Part shown: positions 10,205 to 17,636 of the stretch, piece by piece
Numbering within the stretch: the first letter of the stretch is position 1
How the letters are laid out: each line of letters opens with the position of its first letter
Assembly (NCBI RefSeq): GCF_029504575.1
Contig: NZ_JAQFII010000001.1
Span: 2,702,501-2,766,500, forward strand
Length of the DNA stretch: 64,000 bases
Origin: Streptomyces sp. SPB162
GTDB lineage: Bacteria; Actinomycetota; Actinomycetes; Streptomycetales; Streptomycetaceae
Direction of reading: 5' to 3'
The notes under the pieces: generated by a model
Told to the model about the DNA's origin: nothing
Seen by the model: only the letters and a program-made list of their open reading frames with translations
Database searches by the model: none
Program-made: the position numbers and the translations under genes

Positions 10205-10594
10205 ATGACTGAGGCGGGGCAGGCCAGACGGGCACCCAGACAGCTGACCGAACTGCACGATGTGTACGACTTCCTTGATGAGGTGCGTCTGCGTCCGGGG
10301 ATGTGGGTGCACCGCAGCTCACTGCAGCACCTGAACTCGATGCTGACTGGGTATCGGGTGGCCTTGGGCGTTCACGATGTCGAGGAGGCTTTCGACTTCT
10401 GGAATCCCGGGAGCCAGAGCCCGTTCTCCGAGTGGTTGTGGCAGCGCACGGGCCGCAGCGCCCTGGGCTGGGCGTCCGTCATTGAACGACAGGCGGATGC
10501 GACTGGCCAGCCCGCGATGGATGTGTTCTTCGAGTTGCTGGACGAGTTCCGGGCGCAAGATGCAACCGTGACCGGACACGCCTCTCACGAGTGA
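10205..10594 (+). CDS. Hypothetical protein of the decayed element
   Basis: 129 residues, unknown function. A GTAGGGTGA ribosome-binding site precedes the ATG. The N-terminal half contains FLDEVRLRPGMWV, a pattern I associate with small actinobacterial orphan proteins without assigned activity. It is Trp-rich and soluble, with no signal peptide or membrane segment. It lies between the integrase remnant and the small membrane-protein gene, so it is probably cargo. Small acidic orphans like this are sometimes toxin-immunity proteins, but nothing here shows that. Confidence 0.65.
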   Translation: MTEAGQARRAPRQLTELHDVYDFLDEVRLRPGMWVHRSSLQHLNSMLTGYRVALGVHDVEEAFDFWNPGSQSPFSEWLWQRTGRSALGWASVIERQADATGQPAMDVFFELLDEFRAQDATVTGHASHE

Positions 10595-10744
10595 GCGCGG
10601 TGGGAGTTTCCCTACCAGATCAAAGCGACTCGCTGCGCTCGCCGCTGGCCCGTAGCTCCGGGCCTCCGGGGTCTGCAAGGCAGTCTTCAGAGAGCTCAGG
10701 GCCGCGCACAGCGAGGCGTGGCCGGAGAAGTGCAGGTACGCGAA

Positions 10745-10775
10745 AATGCCCCGGACTATGGTAATCCGGGGCATT
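10745..10775 (-). terminator. Terminator of the 47-codon minus-strand gene
   Basis: Perfect 11-bp inverted repeat (arms 10745-10755 and 10765-10775, 9-base loop), 9 bases past the stop of the small gene at 10785-10928. Confidence 0.6.
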
Positions 10776-10784
10776 CTTAGCGCG

Positions 10785-10928
10785 CTACTTTGCCTTACGA
10801 CTCAGCGCTAGCGCTTTCACGACCTCCGGTACGTCCCGGGAGTCACACCGCCGAAGTGCGATCACTGCCACAACCAGTCTGACCAGCCAGGGAAGGACGC
10901 TCGCAACGAGCAAGATCCAATAAAACAT
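10785..10928 (-). CDS. Small hydrophobic membrane protein (47 aa)
   Basis: Reading the minus strand from an ATG at 10928 gives 47 codons ending in TAG at 10785. AAAGGA is spaced normally upstream. Residues 2-24 are one hydrophobic helix (WILLVASVLPWLV and on), followed by a charged tail containing RDVPEVVKALALSRKAK. A perfect hairpin terminator follows within 10 bases. The gene is short and could be chance, but start, ribosome-binding site, membrane helix, plausible tail and terminator all agree. The tail resembles small Streptomyces membrane proteins of unknown function that I recall only vaguely. No function can be assigned. Confidence 0.6.
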   Translation of the reverse strand: MFYWILLVASVLPWLVRLVVAVIALRRCDSRDVPEVVKALALSRKAK

Positions 10929-11289
10929 CGACTACATCCTTTGACGAAACGGGATGCAGTCGAGCTAGAGAAATAGTAGGGCTCACAGGGCCCAGCGCAT
11001 CAGCTCGACCTACAAGGGCGAGAGCGAAGTAGGTGAAACGGCAGACTCCCATGAACCCCAACTGCCTGTCAACAAAGTCCCTATGCCCTCGGACGGAGCA
11101 CAGCCAGTGCGGACGGGCCGTGCCCGATGCGTGCCCGGTAGAGCGGTAAACCACGGTAAATACCGGATCCAAGCTCCCGATACCACAGGCCTCCTTACCG
11201 GCCCTCTCCACAGGGCGGCACCCACATAATCCGCTGAATGGTCCGTGATTCCCAAGCTCAGAGCCAATCACGGCCAGTAGTCTGGGCCT
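10929..11289. other. Non-coding stretch inside the decayed element
   Basis: 361 bases with no gene I can support. Open frames on the minus strand here lack a ribosome-binding site and Streptomyces codon bias. It probably holds the promoters of the flanking genes and degraded element DNA. Confidence 0.5.
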
Positions 11290-11826
11290 ATGTCGATGGA
11301 TCAAGGGCCAGCGCGCGCCCTTCAGCTGAAGTGGGAACTGGTGGGCCACGGTTGGGCGCGATGCGACCTGACCGATGATTCTCAGACGGCATCAGTGATC
11401 GCGAGTTACTGCACTGACGCGTTGGCGGACCTCGTGGCGAGCACGGGCGAGCTGTACGGGCAGCAGCACTCAGCCCGGTTCTTCTTCGACGCCGAGCCCC
11501 AGGAGCTCCGCTGGGTGCTCAGCGCAGTAGATGACGCGATCAGCGTGACCATCTACAAGTTCCCCGACGTCGGCGTCAGCCCCGACCTCCCGGACTCCAG
11601 CGGCACGGTGATTTGGCAGTCCACCCACCCACGTCAGGTGTTCGTGCACGCCGTTCTGGATGCCGCCGACAACGTGCTCAGAGAGCATGGCGAGGCCGGC
11701 TACCACGCCAAGTGGTCGATGCATCAGTACCCCTTCGGACTGGTCGCGGACCTTCGCAGACTGCACATGCGCGACGACGTCTGCGCTCTGTCTCACGAAC
11801 TGCCATGCGCTCAGGCGCGCGAGTGA
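11290..11826 (+). CDS. Hypothetical protein of the decayed element
   Basis: 178 residues, unknown function. Predicted soluble, with no signal peptide or membrane segment. It contains FFFDAEPQELRWVLS and the mixed segment VTIYKFPDVGVSPDLPD, suggesting an alpha/beta fold of the kind seen in small orphan or immunity-like proteins. Two in-frame ATGs (11290, 11296) are possible and neither has a strong ribosome-binding site. It ends 131 bp before the right attachment site. Third-position GC is lower than in flanking core genes, in keeping with acquired DNA. Confidence 0.65.
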   Translation: MSMDQGPARALQLKWELVGHGWARCDLTDDSQTASVIASYCTDALADLVASTGELYGQQHSARFFFDAEPQELRWVLSAVDDAISVTIYKFPDVGVSPDLPDSSGTVIWQSTHPRQVFVHAVLDAADNVLREHGEAGYHAKWSMHQYPFGLVADLRRLHMRDDVCALSHELPCAQARE

Positions 11827-11957
11827 CCGTCTTAGTTTCCGTCTCGTTCAGCACCGTTCGCGGCAGTTCAGACGAGACCGACACCCGTCGACAGCTTCGC
11901 GGCCGACCATCTATGAATCCAGATGAACCCAGAGGAATCGACTCCTGAGCTGGGCCG

Positions 11958-11988
11958 GCTACGCGGGTTCGATTCCCGTCGCCCGCTC
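11958..11988 (+). repeat. Right attachment site (attR)
   Basis: 31-bp copy of tRNA-Gly positions 9600-9630 without the rest of the tRNA. It marks the right edge of the integrated element. Confidence 0.85.
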
Positions 11989-11996
11989 TGTACGGC

Positions 11997-12039
11997 TCCG
12001 GCCCGTGCCCGAGGACTCCCGTCCCGGTCACGGGCCGGA
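11997..12039 (+). terminator. Hairpin after attR, probably the ancestral tRNA-Gly terminator
   Basis: 11-bp perfect arms (11997-12007 and 12029-12039) beginning 8 bases past attR. Before integration this hairpin would have lain directly after the tRNA-Gly gene. Confidence 0.6.
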
Positions 12040-12067
12040 CCTGTTTCGGACGTTCTAGGCTGCCGTC

Positions 12068-12439
12068 ATGGAGATCTGGATCAATCCGGCCTGTTCGAAG
12101 TGCCGCTCCGCGCTGAGCACGCTGGACGCCGAGGGCGCGCAGTACACCGTCCGGCGCTACCTGGAGGACCCGCCGGACGCGGACGAGCTGCGGGCGGTGC
12201 TGGGGCGGCTCGGGCTCGAGCCGTGGGACATCGCGCGGACGGGAGAGACAGCCGCCGCCGACCTGGGCCTCGCGGAGTGGAGCCGTACTCCCGAGGACCG
12301 GGAACGCTGGATCGGCGCCCTCGCCGCGCACCCCTCCCTCATCCAGCGCCCGATCATCACCTCGGACGACGGCACGGCCCGGGTGGCCCGTACCGAGGAC
12401 GCGGTCCGCGACGCCCTGTCGCGGGGTGGCTCGGAGTAG
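12068..12439 (+). CDS. ArsC/Spx-family thioredoxin-fold protein
   Basis: 123 residues, the normal length for the ArsC/YffB/Spx family. The N-terminal active-site motif NPACSKCRSAL places the reactive Cys at residue 9 and a second Cys at 12. In true arsenate reductases the first Cys attacks arsenate. The downstream segment LIQRPIITSDDG matches the family's conserved RP(I/L) region that carries substrate-binding Arg. No ars operon genes flank it, so arsenate reduction is not certain; it could be a general thiol reductase. Confidence 0.82.
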   Translation: MEIWINPACSKCRSALSTLDAEGAQYTVRRYLEDPPDADELRAVLGRLGLEPWDIARTGETAAADLGLAEWSRTPEDRERWIGALAAHPSLIQRPIITSDDGTARVARTEDAVRDALSRGGSE

Positions 12440-12518
12440 GGAAGGCAGGCGACGCAAGCGCTGTCAGTGGGTGGGGCTAAGTTGCGGGAGATCAACACGT
12501 AGAACTCGGGAGGGGTAC

Positions 12519-14147
12519 GTGTTCCACTCACGACACCGTAAGAACCTGGCCCGTTGGGGCGCCGCCGTGGCGGTCGTCACCTGCGCGCTGGGCCTGGCCG
12601 GCACCGGCACCGCGCAGGCCGACGACTATCCGTACATGGTGAACGACCTGCAGACGCATCCCGGTAACGCCTGTGCGAGCGGTACGCCGCTGCCCTGGAT
12701 AGGCAACACCCGGATCGCGCTGAGCGCCCGGGTGGACGGTCTCAGCCCGGCGACGCCGCGCCCGTCGATCCACTTCAAGGTCTGGAAGGGCGACGAGAAC
12801 GCCCCCGTCGCGGAGACCGTGCTCACCACCCTCGCGGGCGGCCAGGCGTCGACGTTCTCGGTGCCGGACGAGCTGCTGCCCTCCGGCGAGGGGTACGCGT
12901 GGTCCGTCCGCCTGGAGGACAGCGCGGGCCCGACGTCCGGATGGGCGGCCCCCTGCGGCTTCTCGGTGGACCGGGACCGCCCGGCCGCACCGACGGTCGC
13001 GTTCACCGACAGCTATTCGAACACCGGACCCGGTGTGCCGGCCGGCACCGTGCGCAGCCTGAAGTTCACCGCCCCAGCAGGCACCGAGCTGGACGGCTTC
13101 TGCTTCTCGGTACGAGCGGCCGACGCACCGGACACGGGGTACACGACCGGTCCGCACGGCTGCGGGCCGCAGTGGGCTCCGGTCCAGCCGGACGGGACGG
13201 CGACCGCCACGTTCGTCACCCCGGACAGTTACGGACCGAGCAACGTCAAGGTCATCAGCGTGGACCGGGCGGGCCAGCGGTCGGACACCGCCCGCGCGGA
13301 GTACTGGATCACCACGCCGTTCGTCGAGCCCGTCGGGGACTACTCCGGTGACGGCCACCCCGACCTGTTCAGCGTCGGGACGGACGGCAAGCTCTACCTG
13401 CACCCGGGCCGGGCGGACGGCACGTTCGGCGCGCCCGTGCTCTCGGACGGCGGGGACTGGCGGGGCACACTCGTCGCCCGCGCCGGGTACAACGTCCCGC
13501 TCTCCGGGCTCAACCAGGACACCGACCCGCGCAACGACCTGTTGGTGCGCCGCGGTTCGCAGTTGTTGGTCTACCCGGGCGACGGCAAGGGCGGGTTCGG
13601 GACCCCGGTTCCGGCTCTCGCGGGCGTCAACACCCACGACTGGTCGGCGGCGACGGAGCTCGTCGTGAGCCCGAACCCGCAGTTCTCCGGCTTCCTCCTG
13701 GCGAAGGAGGGCGACCGTCTCGTCTACGCCTCGTTCGGGCCCCGCGCGCTGCTGGGCGAGGTCCGCACCCTGGTGCAGAGCGGCTGGGCCGACAAGTCCG
13801 TCGCGATCTCCGACCAGCTCGTGGACGGTGACCTGCCGAAGGTCTGGGTGCGCGACGCGGTGGCGGGCACGCTCTCCCAGTACCCGATCCTGCGGGACTG
13901 GAACTCGGACGACATGGAGCCCGCGAGCCTCGGCGACCCCACGGTCATCGCGGCCTCGGGCTGGAAGCCGGCGCAGCGTCCGCTCTTCCTCGCGCCGTTC
14001 GATCTGAACGGCGACGGCCGGAACGACCTGCTGGCCACCACGCGGACGCAGGGTCTGCAGCTCTTCGTCCCCGCGGCGGACGGGACGCTGGCCGCCCCGG
14101 TGACCGTGGCCCGCCGTGGCTGGCCCACCGGTCACCACCTGTTCTAA
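12519..14147 (+). CDS. Secreted FG-GAP/VCBS repeat protein
   Basis: 542 residues from a GTG start with GGGAGGGG upstream; a longer in-frame extension to 12426 overlaps the previous gene and lacks a signal peptide. The N-terminus is a classical Sec signal (RHRKNLARWG, hydrophobic core, then GTAQA before DDYPYMV). The middle is beta-rich and immunoglobulin-like. The C-terminal half has several calcium-binding FG-GAP type repeats: DYSGDGHPDLFSVGTDG, a degenerate copy near QDTDPRNDLLV, and DLNGDGRNDLLATT. Proteins of this kind in Streptomyces are extracellular with unknown ligands. An 89-bp inverted repeat begins at its stop codon. Confidence 0.85.
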   Translation: MFHSRHRKNLARWGAAVAVVTCALGLAGTGTAQADDYPYMVNDLQTHPGNACASGTPLPWIGNTRIALSARVDGLSPATPRPSIHFKVWKGDENAPVAETVLTTLAGGQASTFSVPDELLPSGEGYAWSVRLEDSAGPTSGWAAPCGFSVDRDRPAAPTVAFTDSYSNTGPGVPAGTVRSLKFTAPAGTELDGFCFSVRAADAPDTGYTTGPHGCGPQWAPVQPDGTATATFVTPDSYGPSNVKVISVDRAGQRSDTARAEYWITTPFVEPVGDYSGDGHPDLFSVGTDGKLYLHPGRADGTFGAPVLSDGGDWRGTLVARAGYNVPLSGLNQDTDPRNDLLVRRGSQLLVYPGDGKGGFGTPVPALAGVNTHDWSAATELVVSPNPQFSGFLLAKEGDRLVYASFGPRALLGEVRTLVQSGWADKSVAISDQLVDGDLPKVWVRDAVAGTLSQYPILRDWNSDDMEPASLGDPTVIAASGWKPAQRPLFLAPFDLNGDGRNDLLATTRTQGLQLFVPAADGTLAAPVTVARRGWPTGHHLF

Positions 14148-14235
14148 AGGGTGTGGCGAAAGTGGCGCCGTTCGCCCGTTAGGGCGGGGCCCGCGGCAGG
14201 CGTCGCGGGCCAGGCGGGACTTTCGCAACACCCTT
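14147..14235. repeat. Long imperfect hairpin abutting a stop codon
   Basis: 17-base arms (14147-14163 and 14219-14235) pair at 16 of 17 positions. A second inverted repeat with 8-bp arms (14188-14195 and 14204-14211) is nested inside. The left arm overlaps the last base of the preceding stop codon. It may be a terminator, or a small miniature-element-like insertion acting as one. Confidence 0.6.
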
Positions 14236-14373
14236 GAGGTCCCGTCTTCGAACTGGCGCCCGGCCCGGCACCGCCCGGACACCGCCCCTTCGACAACAGA
14301 TCCAAGGATGCGCTCGTGGGCACACCGCCCACGGAAGTACCGCGGCCCCCGCCCACCCGGCCGGGGGCCGCGG

Positions 14374-14826
14374 TCAGTCGACGGGGACGCCCTGCGGGGC
14401 CTTGATGCGTTTCATGATCATCTGGGAGTTGACGTCACTGACGCCCGGGAGGGAGATCAGCTTCTCGGTCCAGAAGCGCTCGTAGGCCTCGCTGTCGGCG
14501 ACGGCGATGCGGAGCAGGCAGCCGGGGGCGCCGTAGAGGCGGTAGGCCTCGACCACGTCCGGGGTGGACTGCAGCTGTGCCTCGAAGGCGGCGACGGAGT
14601 CGCGGTCGCGGCGGACCTCCACCGAGGCGAAGACCTCGAAGCCGCGACCGACCGCGGACGGCTCGACCACGGCGCGGTAGCCGCGGATCACCCCGTCGTC
14701 CTCCAGTTGGCGCACCCTGCGCAGGCACGGGGAGGGCGTGAGGCCGACCCGCTGGGCCAGCTCCTGGTTGGTCAGCCTGCCGTCGGCCTGCAGCTCGCGC
14801 AAGATTCGTCTATCAATGGCGTCCAT
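14374..14826 (-). CDS. Lrp/AsnC-family transcriptional regulator
   Basis: 150 residues from the ATG giving MDAIDRRILRELQADGR, the typical family N-terminus; 10 extra residues are possible upstream. The helix-turn-helix is at about residues 4-50 (LTNQELAQRVGLTPSPCLRRV). The C-terminal RAM ligand-binding domain includes VASVEV-like strands and LPGVSDVNSQMIMKR. It is divergently transcribed from an asparaginase 99 bp away, which suggests it regulates that gene in response to an amino acid such as asparagine. That link is inference from position. Confidence 0.9.
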   Translation of the reverse strand: MDAIDRRILRELQADGRLTNQELAQRVGLTPSPCLRRVRQLEDDGVIRGYRAVVEPSAVGRGFEVFASVEVRRDRDSVAAFEAQLQSTPDVVEAYRLYGAPGCLLRIAVADSEAYERFWTEKLISLPGVSDVNSQMIMKRIKAPQGVPVD

Positions 14827-14925
14827 GCTGACATTTTCTAGCACTGTCGCGAGCATTTCGCGCCGTATTCAGCAATCAAATGGTGACCACATTCGCATAT
14901 CCTTGCTGTGGACTTATCGGACACC

Positions 14926-15957
14926 ATGCGGAAGCGGGTCACAGTGCCGCACATCGTCGTCATCAGCACCGGGGGCACGATAGCCAGCAGGTGGCAGGGC
15001 GCCGGCTACGCGGCGGAGGCCGCCGGCCGCGAGGTGCTGGCCGCGGGCGCCATCCCCGAGGGCGTCGACGTGCGGGTCGTGGACCTGTTCACCGTCAACA
15101 GCTCCCGGCTGACCACCGCGCACCAGCTGGAGCTGCTGCGCACGGTGCACGAGGTGCTGGCCGACCCGGCCGTCGACGGCGTGGTCGTCACACACGGCAC
15201 GGACACCCTGGAGGAGTCCGCCTTCCTGCTGGACCTGCACCACGCGGACCGCAGGCCGGTCGTGCTCACCGGCGCGCAGAAGCCGCTCGACGCGCCCGAC
15301 GGCGACGCGGCGGGCAACCTCTACGACGCGCTGCTGACGGCCTCCACCGGCCGGGACATCGGCGCGGTCATCGTCTTCGGCGGGCTGGTGCACGCGGCCC
15401 GGGGAACGGTGAAGAAGCACACCGTCGACGTCCAGGCGTTCGCCGACCCGACGGGACTGCCGCTGGGCCGGGTGCAGTTCGGCCGCGTCACCTGGGGCCG
15501 GCAGCGCCCCCGGCCGGAGGCCCTGCCGCTGCCCGCCGCGGACGTACGGCCGCCGCGGGTGGACATCGTGATGCACCACAGTGACGCCGACCCGGTGCTG
15601 TTCGACGCCGCGCTGGCCGCCGGCGCCGAGGGCATCGTGCTGGTCGGCACCGGAGCCGGAAACGCGACCCCGGACTTCGCGGCCGCGGTCGGCCGCGCGG
15701 TCGCGGCCGGCGTCCTCGTCACCGTCAGCACCCGGGTCGCGGCCGGCGCGGTGGCGCCGATCTACACCGGTGGCGGAGCCGTCGACCTGGTCGAGGCGGG
15801 CGCCGTGCTGGCCGGCTCGCTGCGCGCGGGGCAGGCCCGCATCGCGGTGCTGTCCGCCCTGTTGTCCACCCCCGACCGTGCGGACCGGCCGGCCGCGCTG
15901 CGCCGGATCGTGGACGCGGAGTCAGAGCTTTATCTGGTTGATGGTGTCGGCAAGTGA
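14926..15957 (+). CDS. L-asparaginase (type I/II asparaginase fold)
   Basis: Hydrolyses L-asparagine to aspartate and ammonia. The first catalytic Thr is in VISTGGTIAS and the second in the HGTDTLEES motif (with VVVTHG before it). Lys in VLTGAQKP completes the triad region. There is no signal peptide, so it is probably cytoplasmic. The start is uncertain: GTG at 14908, ATG at 14926 (used here, 343 residues) and GTG at 14944 are all in frame without a strong ribosome-binding site. The 3' end overlaps a convergent small membrane gene by 36 bp. The divergent Lrp regulator is the likely controller. Confidence 0.9.
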   Translation: MRKRVTVPHIVVISTGGTIASRWQGAGYAAEAAGREVLAAGAIPEGVDVRVVDLFTVNSSRLTTAHQLELLRTVHEVLADPAVDGVVVTHGTDTLEESAFLLDLHHADRRPVVLTGAQKPLDAPDGDAAGNLYDALLTASTGRDIGAVIVFGGLVHAARGTVKKHTVDVQAFADPTGLPLGRVQFGRVTWGRQRPRPEALPLPAADVRPPRVDIVMHHSDADPVLFDAALAAGAEGIVLVGTGAGNATPDFAAAVGRAVAAGVLVTVSTRVAAGAVAPIYTGGGAVDLVEAGAVLAGSLRAGQARIAVLSALLSTPDRADRPAALRRIVDAESELYLVDGVGK

Positions 15958-16116
15958 GGTAAGGAATCGATTCACCGACGGCGCCATGTTGGTCGAGGCG
16001 ATGAAGAAGCCGAACAGGGCGGCCACTATCGCGGGGCCGACCTTGATCGACTTCCCCCTGATCATGACCACCAGGATGACGCCCAACAGAAGGACTACGG
16101 ACAGGGAGATGGCCAC
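15922..16116 (-). CDS. Small two-helix membrane protein (64 aa)
   Basis: 64 residues with two hydrophobic helices (about 4-20 and 27-45) linked by RGKSIKVGP. The sequence AALFGFFIASTNMAP matches a family of short conserved actinobacterial membrane proteins of unknown function that I recall. It is convergent with the asparaginase and its last 12 codons overlap that gene. The 265 bp upstream, to 16381, contain no supported gene. Confidence 0.72.
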   Translation of the reverse strand: MAISLSVVLLLGVILVVMIRGKSIKVGPAIVAALFGFFIASTNMAPSVNRFLTSLADTINQIKL

Positions 16117-16381
16117 AGCGGATCACTTCCTCTTCGGTACACCCCAACGACGGTCCGGGGAGTCGCCGCGCCCCCTCATATCCATCGTGCCACCAAGCGC
16201 CGACACCATGCGCTCGTGAACCACATCGTTCCACGCCATCCCGCCCACCGGACAGACGGTCTCAGGAACAGGGGTGGCGAACCGAGGTGCGGAACAGGGG
16301 CGTTGACGGGGCGTCGACGGTCCCGCCCGAGGGGTTTCCGCAGGGGGCGCGGCCCGGTCGGTCGCGGTACCCGCGGCGACC

Positions 16382-17524
16382 TCAGTCACGGCACACGACC
16401 AGCAGCGCACGGTCGTCGTTGACGTCCTTGGCCACCGCCTCGATCAACCGCCAGGCAGCGCCGCGGAATCCCGTGGCGACGAACCGGTCGGCCTCGCCGA
16501 TCAGCCGGTCGATTCCTTCGGTGATGTCCCGATCCGCGGCCTCCACCAGGCCGTCGGTGAACAGCAGAAGAACATCACCCGACCGCAACGTTCCCTTGAC
16601 GCCGTGGAATTCGGCGCCGTCGTAGACCCCCAGCAGCGGACCCTCGGCCGCCATCTCCTGCCAGCGGCCCGTTCCCGCGCTGAGCTGGACGCCGGGCAGG
16701 TGGCCGGCCGAGAGCAACTCGTAGTCGCCGCTCTCGAGATCGAGCACCAGGTGAATGGAGGTGGCGAAGCCCTCGTCCCAGTTCTGGCGCAGCAGATAGC
16801 CGTTGGCGGCGGTCAGGAAGGCGTGCGGCGGCAGTGAGCCGAGCAGGCCGCCGAAGGCGCCGGACAGCAGCAGCGAACGTGACGCGGCGTCCATGCCCTT
16901 GCCCGACACGTCGGTGAGCACCGCTTCGAGCACCCGGCCGCCCAGCGTCCGGGTGGCGACCACGAAGTCGCCGGAGAAGGACTGACCGCCCGCCGGCCGC
17001 AGCGCCATCTCGGCGTGCCACCCCGCCGGGAGCCGGGGCAGCCGGCTCTGCACGCGGATCCTTTCGCGCAGGTCGAACAGCATCGTGTGGCCGCCCCGCC
17101 AGGGCACGCCGACGCGGCTGCGGAACTGGGCGATGAGCAGCCCGGAGAGGGCGACGGCCGAGACCACCAGGACGATGCCCGGGGTCACCCGGGACGGCCC
17201 GTCCCGGTACGGCCCGAGGACCGCCGACTCGACGACCAGCGCGACCGCGGAACTCGTGTAGAGCACCAGGAGGCTGGCCGGGCGGAGCAGCAGACCGCCG
17301 GTGAGGATCGGCAGCACGAGGGCGCTGGGCGGGCACCAGACCGGGATGCAGATGGTGGTGTAGGCGAGGGCCGGGACCGTGAGCATCAGCACGGTCAGGG
17401 CGAGCCAGTCCGAGGCGTCGCCGCGGAAGTAGTCGACGGCGGACTTGCGCAGGCCGAGGCGGACCCTGTGCAGCGACCGGCGCCACCGGGTACCCAGGCT
17501 GTCTCTTGCCGCGTCCTTACCCAT
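16382..17524 (-). CDS. Membrane-anchored PP2C-type (RsbU/SpoIIE-like) serine phosphatase
   Basis: 380 residues. Several hydrophobic segments occupy about residues 40-135, followed by a cytoplasmic SpoIIE/PP2C phosphatase domain (about 165-378). Metal-binding motifs are visible: FSGDFVVA, DVSGKGMDAA and LLFTDGLVEA near the C-terminus, with GHLPGVQL between them. Such phosphatases in Streptomyces dephosphorylate anti-anti-sigma factors and lie upstream of stress sigma factors. No PAS or GAF sensor is present, so input probably comes through the membrane domain. No partner gene is adjacent. Confidence 0.9.
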   Translation of the reverse strand: MGKDAARDSLGTRWRRSLHRVRLGLRKSAVDYFRGDASDWLALTVLMLTVPALAYTTICIPVWCPPSALVLPILTGGLLLRPASLLVLYTSSAVALVVESAVLGPYRDGPSRVTPGIVLVVSAVALSGLLIAQFRSRVGVPWRGGHTMLFDLRERIRVQSRLPRLPAGWHAEMALRPAGGQSFSGDFVVATRTLGGRVLEAVLTDVSGKGMDAASRSLLLSGAFGGLLGSLPPHAFLTAANGYLLRQNWDEGFATSIHLVLDLESGDYELLSAGHLPGVQLSAGTGRWQEMAAEGPLLGVYDGAEFHGVKGTLRSGDVLLLFTDGLVEAADRDITEGIDRLIGEADRFVATGFRGAAWRLIEAVAKDVNDDRALLVVCRD

Positions 17525-17636
17525 GTTCCGGCGACCCTACCCACCCTTTCGGCGGCACGTCGATTCCCCGGACGGTGGGTCGCCGGGTGCGATAAATGGG
17601 TTCGCGTCGCCGTAAGAGGGCTGGTAGGCAAGGTGC

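Larger units (their letters stand above)
9600..11988. mobile_element. Decayed tRNA-Gly integrative element
   Basis: A 2.4-kb segment bounded by 31-bp perfect direct repeats of the tRNA-Gly 3' end. It contains the C-terminal piece of a tyrosine integrase next to attL, two short orphan genes on the plus strand, and a 47-codon membrane-protein gene on the minus strand. Coding density and GC content look lower than in the flanks (for example 10740-11290). No excisionase, replication or transfer gene remains, so it cannot be assigned to a prophage, AICE or genomic-island class. Confidence 0.75.

Noticed and set aside
10843..11349. 168-residue minus-strand frame inside the decayed element
   Set aside because: No ribosome-binding site or codon bias, and it conflicts with the better supported 47-codon gene and with the 11290-11826 gene.
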